A stretch of 64,000 bases of DNA from Toxoplasma gondii ME49 (taxonomy: Eukaryota > Apicomplexa > Conoidasida > Eucoccidiorida > Sarcocystidae), in the NCBI RefSeq assembly GCF_000006565.2, contig NC_031478.1, positions 4,488,212 to 4,552,211 of the forward strand, read 5' to 3'. A program made the position numbers and the translations under genes. The notes beneath the pieces were generated by a model. That model was not told the origin of the DNA. It worked only from the letters and a program-made list of their open reading frames with translations, and made no database searches. Shown here piece after piece: positions 36,401 through 46,900 of this stretch (within the stretch, counting starts at the first letter, position 1; every line of letters starts with the position of its first letter).

Positions 36401-37945
36401 CGCACTGCTCCATTCTGCCGAGAGTCCACGTCATGCCGTCTCCCCTGCAGCTGTACGTCTTGCTCAGAAGGAATTGGCGTAGCTGTCTCAGGTTCTTATA
36501 CATAGTCAAATTCGATTTACATGGGAGCCTGCGACGAACAACGGAGAAACAGCCTCCCACCGTTTCCTGTTCCTCTCTTTTATATCGTCGTCGGGCATCC
36601 CGGGGCTAATGGAGCATAGAGACCTGGGCAGCGAGGTAGAGTTTACTGTTTGTGCCAGTGCAGGTTCTTCCCTCTTGTTTCACCATATTAGATGCTCGAC
36701 TGCGTGTACACGCACCACTGGAGTAAATAACGCAGGTTTGCTGTTGGCAGAATTGCTCGGGGAGACCTGCCTTGATGCATTCGATACAGGAGTTGCAGGG
36801 ACAACTGAGCCTTGTTTCGGGGGCAGTCCAGTGCCCTGCGACTCGCTCGTGTTGTTTTCCTCCTTCGGAAAGCTGCGCCCTCGACGGTTGCGGGCAGAGT
36901 GCGTAGATGAAACGAAAACGCCATCCATTCTCTGCGATACGGAGGCTGTCTTCCCTCTGATAACAAGCAGCGGTTGGACGTCGCGAAAAGAGCAAATGCA
37001 GTGGAGAACTTGCAGTGTGTGTGCAGGTACCAGGACTGTCGATCCATCAGTACCCTCTAATAATCCTACGCATGCACTGTTATACGTTCGCATGAGTTGC
37101 ATAAAGGGAACGAGAACCAGCGTATGCATGTACACAGAGACGCGCGTAATCAGCTTGTGTGACCGAAAACATGCTTGGTTTCTGCGCATGCATTTTCGGA
37201 TAACCTGGGGAGGCAAGTCGGTCCAAACGGTACGCGGCTTCATCAGGTCCATCTGCGCACCTAAGTTGATCCTCGACTTTGTATGTTCGACGCTAACGTT
37301 CCGAATAATTTCCCAGGCATGTAGGTACCTAAGGAATCAAGAACTCATGTTTCTCGTAGGACCAGCAAGTATAATTGTCAGAGCTCAGAAGTACGCCTTT
37401 GCGTATCTCCCCCTCGATCGAGAGGTATCATCTGATATGCTCAAATCTGCATTCATGCGTTCAGTTGCATGTGTCCATGCATGCGGGACTTCTGTGTTAT
37501 CTCGTCTGGCGCAGCCACTCAGTGGTCTCAGGAGGTTTTCGCTTTGCTCTCGGTCCTCAGTTTGATCTCAACCATATCAACCGTCAGCAGGTAGGCGATT
37601 ATCTGCACGCAGCGTCCATAGTTTCAATGTTCAAATTCATATCTGCCCGTTCATTCACTTGGAAAGTTCCTCCTCCGTCTCGTGTCACGACTTCAGTCGT
37701 TATGGTGTCCATTCGCTCTCTCCATATATGTATCTATGTATCGTGTCGTTTTGGTCCGTCTCGCTTTTATCCGTTATCTAGCTGTGTTTTCTTTTCTTCC
37801 TTCCTCGTTGTCGTTCTCGCTCCTTCGTTTGCTGTCCCATCGCATGCACTCATATTGATGGCTGCCTGCAACTCTCTTTGTGCAGTACGAGGAGTACGGA
37901 ACGTCGTTTCTCGAGCGATTCAGCGTCAGAGGTCGTCTGAGATGA
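29468..37945 (+). CDS. ARP6: Divergent actin-related protein, ARP6-like
   Basis: Eleven phase-consistent exons: 29468-29794, 30497-30548, 31159-31255, 31753-31894, 32629-32917, 34227-34846, 35428-35519, 35934-36015, 36379-36452, 37515-37590, 37886-37945 (1,911 nt, 636 residues). After an approximately 85-residue Gln/Glu-rich extension the actin fold can be followed: [64 protein letters not shown] with [49 protein letters not shown] and a C-terminal [12 protein letters not shown]. The DxGAY start, the GGxSLxPGF motif and the YEExG...F ending favour ARP6, a subunit of SWR1/SRCAP-type remodellers that exchange H2A.Z (family knowledge). Exon 6 carries a Ser-rich insertion of roughly 110-130 residues. 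The exon 3 acceptor could instead be at 31179 and the exon 8 donor at 36009; both alternatives keep phase. Another parasite-specific actin-like protein is possible. Confidence 0.72.
30151..30190. repeat. AT microsatellite in ARP6-like intron 1 (first copy)
   Basis: ACATATATA/TATATATA units between the donor at 29795 and the acceptor at 30496. Confidence 0.8.
30823..30883. repeat. AT microsatellite plus three TATGTAAATA units in ARP6-like intron 2
   Basis: A (TA)n run followed by three head-to-tail copies of a 10-bp TATGTAAATA unit. Confidence 0.85.
30962..31031. repeat. Second AT microsatellite in ARP6-like intron 2
   Basis: About 70 nt of TA dinucleotides with TGTATA interruptions, 80 nt downstream of the previous tract. 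Confidence 0.88.
31559..31660. repeat. Paired AT/ATCT microsatellites in ARP6-like intron 3
   Basis: (TA)n at 31559-31590 and a (CTAT)n-to-(TA)n tract at 31622-31660, separated by about 30 nt that include CACGCACAC. Confidence 0.85.
32012..32062. repeat. AT microsatellite in ARP6-like intron 4
   Basis: Two (TA)n runs separated by TTTG, followed by a TG run and GATA/GTAG-rich sequence up to about 32220. Confidence 0.85.
33017..33150. repeat. Long AT microsatellite in ARP6-like intron 5
   Basis: About 130 nt of TA dinucleotides broken by CC, ACGT and ATGT motifs. Being largely self-complementary, it could fold into AT hairpins. Confidence 0.88.
33411..33466. repeat. Second AT microsatellite in ARP6-like intron 5
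   Basis: CACATACA units passing into (TA)n/TGTATA units. Confidence 0.85.
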
Positions 37946-39145
37946 GTCGCGCGGTGCGCCCCCAACGCAGAGAATTCGGAAACCATCCGATGTTCAAATA
38001 TGTGGAGGTGGAAATATGAAAACAAACATATGTCGAAGTCCTTGAACGTCAGCGCATACCTACACAGGCAAATATATATATATATATATGCATATATATA
38101 TATATATATATGAGTGTGTGGATGTGCATGTCTATGTCGGGATAGATCCATGCTGGTGCGACAGCCTAAACAGACGAAATCATTCGATGTGCACACCTAT
38201 GTAGGTCATCCTGTCAGGAAAATATGATTCGAAGTTTGAGGGAAATGAAGCGCCTATGGCGATGTAGCATTTTTAGGCGCATGCGAGTTTTTTGTGCTAC
38301 AACTGGCACTGCCTGCCTCATCTCATTTGTCGATCACTCGGGCGAAACCATCGTCCGGCTTTCAAAACGCTGAAATACAACGCACTGATCGAAGACCCAC
38401 AGTCACTACGTGATGTGCCCATGCGGGGGACGGAGGGTAGAGATACAACACCTGGCTAGTATTATAGATGGGCCACCAAAAATCCCTGTTTTCTTCAGTC
38501 ACGAATTTAATACAGATGCCCATGGGTTCCCACGGCTGAGAGATTGTTAAAATGGAAGACAAACGAATTTGGCTGATGTTCTCTCCAGACGTTGACCCTC
38601 CATTGTTCGCACCCACACCGTGTCGCTTTCACCGCGTCTGTCGGAGCAACTGAAATCCCAAACCTGGAGAGATGATTGGTCTGAACCAGCTCGGTATCTC
38701 ATTTTCTAAACAGCAACACCGGATGAAAGAAGCAGCACCAGGTCGCCCGTGACTACCCAGCCACATCGCCGTGTATATAGGCGCCGTGTATAACGATATC
38801 TGTTTTAGTACGTGTAGGGATGTATATCTACGCCTACTCATGCGGTGTATATGCACTAGAGCACGAGGCGTGGTTTTGCCAGTTCTGTACTGTCCTCGAA
38901 CCGGCTTTTACCCACCCGTAACGATTACCGGGTGTCCCACAGTCTTACATGCATTTGACGGATTCTTGCAATAAGTTTTTAAAGGTTCGCGTCGATTTCG
39001 ACAGCTCGCTACCAAGAGGTCCAAGGTCAATTCGTGCTCCTCTGATAGCAGTTTCATCGAAACGTGGAATGGCGCCACGAATCTTCCGTGTCCAGGCATC
39101 AATTTGCGACGGCTTCGGCGACGCTCCGCTCGCGCTGAGGTGCCA
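37946..39145. other. Intergenic region downstream of ARP6-like gene
   Basis: It should hold the ARP6-like 3' UTR. A (TA)n microsatellite lies at 38071-38111. No gene-like frame was recognised. Confidence 0.5.
38071..38111. repeat. (TA)n microsatellite downstream of ARP6-like gene
   Basis: Two TA runs joined by TGCA, followed by a short TG run. Confidence 0.85.
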
Positions 39146-39229
39146 CCGGTGATAGCTCAGTTGGTAGAGCGGCAGACTGTAGAAGTCGCAGAAATCTGTT
39201 GGTCCCTGGTTCGATTCCGGGTCACCGGA
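39146..39229 (+). tRNA. tRNA-Tyr (anticodon GTA) with 11-nt intron, copy 1
   Basis: Acceptor CCGGTGA pairs with TCACCGG; the discriminator is A. The D arm is GCTC...GAGC and the anticodon stem GCAGA/TCTGT. The anticodon GTA is followed by one loop base, then an 11-nt intron at 39183-39193 (between tRNA positions 37 and 38), the canonical site for eukaryotic tRNA introns and near-universal for tRNA-Tyr. The T arm contains GGTTCGATTCC. CTCTTTT follows as a pol III terminator. The mature length is 73 nt. Confidence 0.95.
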
Positions 39230-39934
39230 CTCTTTTCGACGTTTGTTTTCCGTAGAGAAGACGGCTTTCCTCTACGACTAGACTTCGATGCAAATGAAAG
39301 CAGATCACCAACAGGGTTATCATGATTCGCTGTTTCTCCTTTTAGACCTGACACAAGTATCCTGCGTTGCTTGTGACAGTAAGTGAAAGAAAATCTCCCC
39401 CAGCAATCGAAACTGACTTCCAACGTTATGACGAAAAACAGAAAGAGTGCGGGAACCATCCCGCGAGGGAAAAGGCTGTAAATTTACGGTACGGTCATCT
39501 AGAAGCGCCCAGCAGTTCGAGTTCCAGCATATGAAGGATTCCGCATGTGGTAGAGAGTCGGTAGACGTTAACACGGCTGTCGAAGCACGGACGAAACCGT
39601 TTCCTTACTTCCTTTCGCGCAGAAACCCTGGATGCCTAGTTAGCTCGTATTTGCGTCCAGTGGTCCATGTCTCTCCGTAACTGCCGAACTCGAAACAATC
39701 GCCCGAGTCTACATAGAGGCATGTTGTGTGACCTTCTGAAGACAGAACACAAGCCTCAGGTTGTTGGGCTGCCTCAGCATTCGGCATTCCGCTCTTATGC
39801 TGCATTCCATTTCTTTGTCCAAAACGTGGAGAAACTCCCGCTAAGAATATCCGAGGAATTGAACCGTACTTGTCCATGCTTTTGCGCAGAAAGAATGCCT
39901 CTTGTAGTTACTGAGACAACGCCAACCACTTGCA
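39230..39934. other. Spacer between the two tRNA-Tyr copies
   Basis: About 705 nt with no gene recognised. Its sequence is not obviously duplicated even though the flanking tRNA genes are identical. Confidence 0.55.
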
Positions 39935-40018
39935 CCGGTGATAGCTCAGTTGGTAGAGCGGCAGACTGTAGAAGTCGCAGAAATCTGTTGGTCCCTGGTT
40001 CGATTCCGGGTCACCGGA
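39935..40018 (+). tRNA. tRNA-Tyr (anticodon GTA) with 11-nt intron, copy 2
   Basis: Identical over all 84 nt to the copy at 39146-39229, including the intron (39972-39982). The terminator is a longer T run (TTTTT) directly after the discriminator A. The flanks differ, so the pair is not a recent large tandem duplication. Confidence 0.95.
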
Positions 40019-43000
40019 TTTTTCCACTCCGTGAATTTTTCGGGACAATCTGTCTTTTTTTGAGGACGCACAAGGGATTGAACTGCGTACTGCATGTTTC
40101 TGGTTGCGTTTTCCTCACTAGATGTTTTTTGTGACAACGAATGCCTCTGAGTCTCTCAGCGTGCTTCGGAGGCGAAAAACACAGGCACAGCCACCATGCA
40201 AATTAGAACCGCGAGCCTGGCCGTACATGTTCGTATGTTCGTATCGTCGATTTCGACAATGGTTGATCTTTGACGATACAACGTAGTTGTGTTGTACTTG
40301 TAGGTTGGTCGCTGCATCGCAGGTGGGCCGTTCCTCAGTCCTGTATTCTCAGCCAGCGCACTGCTGCTCACTTCCAAAGGTGTCTCTCAACATACACTTA
40401 GCACTGATTTTCAGAATACCACAACTTCTTATCGTGTTCCAGAACCAATTTTCCTTGCATGTTTTGCGGGCATACGAGCTGTCGTTGTGTGTTTTCCGGC
40501 TTCCACGCGACCAGATGTGACACACCTGCTGCTGATCGCCGCTTCGAAAACACGTTTCAGATACTCTACAGCCCTTAAGCGCCTTGTGATTATGCAGTAT
40601 ACAGTAACCAACGCGCAAAAACGAAAAGCCTACAGTGAGCTCTCCACGTGGGAACATATCGCTCAACCGTGCTGGTTAGGCGGACGCGGTCTTGCCGCCG
40701 TATCGGCAGACATTCACCATAAATACGCGTAGCCGAGGATCAGCTAATTTCCAACTCGCCGTTTCATAAATCACTCATGTAGGTGGTGCATTCGGACTAC
40801 TCAGGAGCGATGTGTTCATTGGATGAAAGCTTGAGCTCCACAATAGTCCAGCATCGTGGAAACACGAGACGCGAGTACAGCGCAGTGGCGTTTGCTTTCG
40901 CCCACTGTAGGTTTACAGACTTAACTCACACGCTTGTGCTGCAAAAAGTGGGCACTGGATGACGCTGTCAGAGAGGCAGGTCCCCAGGTCCGCATGTATC
41001 CAGCAGCTGGCGGCAAACGCCACGGGACACCCAGCTCGGCCATACCACTCTTTGAGGCTGCTGCCCTGTGTACGCAGCTGACTTCACAGAGATGGAAACT
41101 CTCTCGAACAGACTCGTGTTTTCGAATAGATCGACTCTCTCGTAATGGAGGCATCCGCGTCTCGCTCACGTTCCTCTGCCAAACTTCCGTCACGACCTAA
41201 AGCGACTCTAGGTCATCCGTCAACCAACCTCTGGGTTGCGCCATTCTGCAGTGTACGAATATTTGAGTCAGATGTTGATTCAAGGATCGAGAGACGACAA
41301 ACCCTCCTCATGTGGCACATCTCGCGGGTGTTCTTTGAAAGCGTCTGACAAATGATGTGTCATCTCAGTTTAACCATCTGCTAAGATTTCAACGTGTCTA
41401 GAATCGCTGTCTGCCTTTTGCCGACCTGTCAACATCTCACCACAAGGCTTTACCAGAAACCTAGCGAAAGGGAGCCTTGGGAATTCAACACCCGCCCGTC
41501 CATCCGGGTTTCGGGGAGCTTTCTGTTAGCGACGAAACACCATCTGGTCAGACAAAGCAAACTGCTCGTTCACGCATCTGCTTTAATTTGCATCCTTGCA
41601 CTCGACTGCCGTGCTACGGTCTCCACTTGTGTCGCCAGAAAACCCTGCCTTGCATTCAGGCGCATCTGGAAAACTCGTCCCCCGTTCTCTTGGATTCCTG
41701 AACCAGAGAAACAGCCCCCTGCGGGAGTCACGGCAGCCGCCGCGACTGCCCCGCTCCTGGCGCTCAAAAACAAACCGTGGCAAGAACCAGCCGCGTTGCG
41801 CCACGCCCGCACGCAACTCAGTGGATTCGGCATATATTCGGATTCGATCACCGTAGTGGCTGGTGCACGGGGTGTATGTACACTTGCTCTCAACGTGCGT
41901 CGGCGGCGGAAGTGTCGTGTAACCCGGGTTTTCCGCTGTTCTTGGCGCAGTCCTCCGGTGATTTTCCCGATGGTCTCGTGCGTTCGGCGTCTTCTTAGAT
42001 TGTGCCTGGCGGGCAGACCTCGCGCCGTCGTGCCCTGCATGTCTCGCGGTTCCGCCGTTGTCGGGTTGCGCGTTTTAGTGCAGTTTCTGTGTGGTAGTGT
42101 GCCGCAGTGGGGGGCGCGAGAGTCGGGTGTCACACAGCAGGTCAAAAGCGCAACCCTGCGCAGCTGTTTTTCTAGGAGCGCGCTTTCTTTTCCTGGGAGA
42201 AGAGCGGGAGTGCCGCCTCGCACTGAGGCATCATCTTTCAGGTGAACGACGCCGCTAGGCGCCGTGCGATTTTTTCTCCCGAGTTGCGGTGTTCTCGCGG
42301 TTGCAATTCAGAGAGGCGAAGAAAAGGAGCGGTGCGTGAAGCACACTTTCGGGCACTGCGAGGCGTGACCACGAGCTTCATCTGCTGGCTAGTTTTCAAT
42401 TCGACAATTCGGCCGCAAAGAGCGTGGATGCCAAAAGCCAGACCGGCACGAAAAACAGGGGGACGACCTGCGAATTGGGGCAGCGCCGTGCCTCCTAAAA
42501 CCAAAAACTGACAGATGTCGGCGGTTCCGACAAGCGCAGGCGCGCCCCACCTGGCGCAAATTCGATTCACATTCCTCCCTTTCTCGTGTTTCCTTGGCGT
42601 CGACGAGATTTCCGAAACCAGCTCAAAGTCGCCTTTTTCTGGCTCGGACTCGGCGCCGCTGTGAACTGAGCAAGCTCCGAGGAAACCCTGAACGTGCTTC
42701 TCGGCTGTTTCTCACTCTTTGTTTCCCAAAAGAATCTGCGCCGAATCCGAGAAAGACGAGTCGCGAGGCGCACGCTGACTGCCTTTTTCTTAGAGTCCAA
42801 TAACGTGGGCAACGCCGCGAACAACCGGTGTGAACCGTCTCTTTTTTATCCCCTTTTTCCACAAGTATCGAGGAAATCTACGAACGCCGACGCAGTCGGC
42901 TTTGTCTGTTGCGATCGTCGGTCCCTTCTTTCGCTTTGTACACTCGGCCTTCCGTCGGTCCCTCCGAAGCGTGGAATCGTTGCCCTCCTCTCCGATAGTC

Positions 43001-43966
43001 TGCACCTCTCCTTGTCTGACGAGAAGTCGGCACACCCGACAGCTTGCGCTTGTCTTTCACTTCACTCTTCTCGCACTCTTTCAATTTGTCTTCCCCCTGT
43101 CTTCTTTTCTGTACCGTGTGGCATCCCAAATTCTCCGATTCTAGTTGTTGGCTCTCCTTGCACGGCTGTCTCTTTTCGCCACCCAGTCTGAGCCTTTCCG
43201 CATCTGCCCTCTTCTTTTTCCCTCTTTTCTGCTCTCTTCCTCTCAACAGCTTTCTGTCTCCATCCTTGTCTCGTCTGGCCTGACTCTCTGTTCCTCTGTC
43301 TTCCTCTCTCTTCTCCGCCCTCCTCTCCCTCCTTGCCTCCGTTTTGTCTCCCTCCAGTCTCTCTTTGTCTCCCTCGCTCTCTGTCTCCTTCCGCTGTCGT
43401 ACTGCTCTGCTTCGTTTCTCCGAAGAGACCTGGGACTGAAGCCTGTCTCCGTCTGGTCAGGAAAACAGGGCGCAGGTCGGAGACAGGGCCGCGTGGGTCT
43501 TCCTCTGGGCGGGAGGCGACTGCGATTTTTATCTTTTAGTTGTCTCTCTGCTCTTTTGTCGTTTGCTGGAAACTCCGATTGACTCTGCGTCTTCGTCTTG
43601 AGTCCCTGAACCGCTTTCTCGATTCTCCTCGTGGGGGAGGCGCATGCGCAGTTTTTTTTTCGGTCGGCACCCTGGCCGTCCTCAGCAGTACCGTTGGCGG
43701 TTCTGGATTCCCCGAGTGCCTCTCTGTGTCTCCTCGACTGTCGGAAGAACTTGAATCCGATACACAGAGACCTTCAAAATCGAGTTTCGTCGTCTTCAGT
43801 TCCGAGATACAGACACCCCAGGTCTTTATGATTGCTGTATCTCGTAGTGTACTTCGTCTCTGCAGAAACCAGTTGAGTTCTACGCAGGGATCCGCATGCA
43901 TGCTCGCCGGGCGCGGGGAAGTCGTGTTTCGATCTTTCCCGGGGAAACTGCGTTTGAGCGGAGCTG
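40019..43966. other. Long region upstream of the PHD gene, no confirmed gene
   Basis: Three compositional zones are visible: fairly balanced DNA to about 41650; a GC-rich zone (about 41680-42560) open in overlapping frames on both strands without domain motifs; and a strongly pyrimidine-rich zone (about 43040-43420) that could be leader or a 5' UTR intron of the PHD gene. The frame at 41394-42245 starts with GTG and is not supported. No tRNA was seen beyond copy 2. Confidence 0.45.
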
Positions 43967-46900
43967 ATGGGGCTGCCGTCTGCGCATGCAGACACGGTGG
44001 GTTCAGACGCGTCTTCTGCGGGGTCCGTAGACGCTGCCTCTTCTTCGTCTCAACCTGCAAGCTCGGGAGCTGAGAAGCGCGGAGCCCATGGTAGAGTAGA
44101 GGCCAGCAACAACGATGGTCCCTCAGAGAGTCCGCGCCTCTCTCCGCGGTCTCCTACACATTGTTCGTCTCTTTCTTCTCGTGTCTCTGCCTGTGCGATG
44201 ACGCCGCCGCTTGGATGCAACCCCGCACAGGGCGGGGAGGGCGAGCGGAGCGGTGGGCTGTCCGACTCGCATCCGACTGAGTGCAACAACGGCGCGGCTG
44301 CGACTTGTGCTGTCGAGAAGAACGCTGTCCCACCCGTCTCTCCCGTCGAGCGAGACGCCCCAGCACCGGTACCTGTCTCTTCTCCAGGCTCGCCGCCGAA
44401 TCGAGCCCAGAAGACTGCTGCGTCGCCTCTCTTAGGAGCTTCTCTGGAGCACAGGGCCTCGGGGAAGAAGCGCAACGGAGCGAGTCCTGGCGAGATCCAG
44501 CAGGGAGACAGCGGGCAAACAGGGGAGGCCGCGGAAGAGGGCTGCGCCTCGGCGGTCTCGAAGTGTACAGATGCCGAAGGATTTCCAATTCCAGATCCCC
44601 CGCGAGTCGCGGGCGCCGCGCTTCTCCCGTCCGCCGCCCCGGCGGGGCCTGCGCGCGCTTCGGAGGCGAAGCTAGAGGAGACTGCTGCTCGCGGCCGCAG
44701 CGTGAATCGCCGGCGCTCGGGCTCTCCGCCTTCTGACGTCTCGCCTGTAAACACTGTCTCTGCTGTTTCTTCTCTCCCTGCTGCTTCTGCGTCGTCTGCC
44801 CCCTATCCGTCTCTTCCTTCATCTTCTGTTGCATCGTCTTCAATCTCTTCTTCGGCTGCTTCTGCGGCTCCGAGTCAGGCATCGTTACCTGGGGCGTCAG
44901 TGCCAGGCAACCTTCTAGGTAACCTGGCAGCTTGGGCGGCGTTTGGGGCGCGGGCGCCTTCTTCCCCCGCAGCGCTTCTCTCGGCTGCTCTTTCGCGTTC
45001 CCTCCAGCCGCTCTCTTCTCCGTTAGTTCCTTCCACGCCGCTCCTGGTCTCCCCGGGCGGTTCGTACGCGGGTCTCTCGGCGTCGGCGCCGCGGCCGAGT
45101 CTCTCCGTGGCGCCCGCGACCTCTTCCGCGCTTCTCAGTGCCTCTTCGCTGGCCCCGGGGGGCCTCGCAGGTCCTGGCGCGACCCCACCCGCAGTCGTCG
45201 CACCCAGCCTTGTGGCTGCACTGCGGAACCTCCCGTCCTTCGGGCTCCAGCCGCTGCAGCCGCGGTTCGTGAGCCGCGCGTCTGTGGACGGTGCCGCGCC
45301 GCTGGCCTCTTCGCCTTCTTCGCTCGCCGGGGCCGCCGCGTCCCCGACGCACGGGGCGCCGTCAGTGAATGGGGGCGACATTCCGAATATAAGCAGACGG
45401 CGGAGCGCCGGGGCGAACGCAGTGCCCGGAACGAATCAGCACAGTTTTTCGGGGCAGACTCCGCAGCTCGCCTCTCCGTTTCTTCCTGGGAACCTCCTCC
45501 AGGCGGCTGCGTTGCTTTCTTCGTCGCAAAACCATGTCGCTCTCCTCTCTTCTCTCGCCTCTTCGCTTCCTGCCTCGACGCCCTTGGCCCCGCGCTACCT
45601 CCGCCCTCAGGGCCTGCCCGCGGGGGCCTTGTCGCCCGTGGCGCTCCAGCGCCAGGGCGCATGCAGTCCGTCCAGCAGCGCTGGGCCTCAGGCCTCCGCT
45701 CTCGCGAGTGCATGTCCCTCAACCGAGGCGCTCGCGCCGACCGGCGGAGACAGCGCGCCCGCGAAGGCCGCGGCTGGCGGGGCCTGCGGGGACCCTCTGA
45801 GTGTCGAGCGAGGAGGCTCGGGCCAGCCAGAAGACGTTTTGAACGCTGAAAAGGAAGGCGGCGATGCCACTGGCGCGCAGGCCTCTCAGGAACTCGGTCT
45901 GGAGGCGCGAGAAGGCGATCTCAAGCGCAGGCGACCTTCCGACCCCGCGGTCCCACAGTCGCTCTCTTCTCCGACATCTTTCTCTCGAGGTTCTTCATCT
46001 GCTCGTGCTGCAGGTTCTCGCGCGTCCTCGTCTTCGGGCCAGAAAGGAGAGAACGGGCTAGAGGCTGATGAGGACGCGGTCTGCAGCGTCTGCGTGGTGG
46101 GGGAGTGCGAACAGCACAACAACATCGTTTTCTGCGATGGCTGCGGCTGCGCAGTTCACCAGTTTTGCTACGGCGTCATGCAGATCCCCGAGGGACCTTG
46201 GTTCTGCTCGCTCTGCACTTGGCTCCGAAAGAAGAAGGGCGGCGCGGACGCGGCCAGCCGGAAGAAAGAGGACCGGGCCTCGACGCCGAGTCCTCTCGAC
46301 TCCGCGGCGGCAAGCCCGGAAACAAGCCAGGAGTCTCCCGAAAAGAAGGCCGCGGCTTCGCAGCCCGTCGACTCGGCCTCGTCTTCTCCATCGTCCGCGT
46401 CTGCGTCTGCTGCTTCGCCGGCTTCTTCGGTGCTGTGCAAGCTCTGTGGTCAGGGAGGCGGGGCGATGCGGCGAGGCCCGGAGAAACTGTGGGTTCACAG
46501 CTGCTGCGTCTTGTACTGTCGGTCGGGACCCCAGTTTCGACGCACGCTGCAGCTGGACGAGCCGGTGGATATTCGGCCTTCGCTCTCTGTGGCGCGCGCC
46601 ATGGCCTGGCGCTGCGTTGTGTGCAGGAAACGAGAGGGCCTCCCGATCTCCTGCGGCTTCCCAGGGTGCTCAAACCGACTCCACGTCACCTGCGCCCGCG
46701 CCGCCAAGTGCGTCTGCGTCATCGCCTCTCTCTGGGAGGGTCCCGTCGAAGGCGCCGGCCGCGAGCGCGTCTGGAAAGCTGTCTTCTGCCCCACGCATAA
46801 CGACCCTGTATCGATCCAAGCCGCCAAGGAATTCGAGAGAGAACGCGCCTTCGCTGCTTCGCCTGTACCGGCCTCGACCCTCGCTTCGCTACCGGCTGGC

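Noticed and set aside
36609..37565. 318-codon plus-strand frame
   Set aside because: It lies almost wholly in the 1,062-nt intron 9 of the ARP6-like gene (36453-37514), has no domain, and the real exon 37515-37590 is read in another frame.
41394..42245. 283-codon plus-strand frame
   Set aside because: It begins with GTG, has no domain and overlaps long minus-strand frames in a GC-rich zone.
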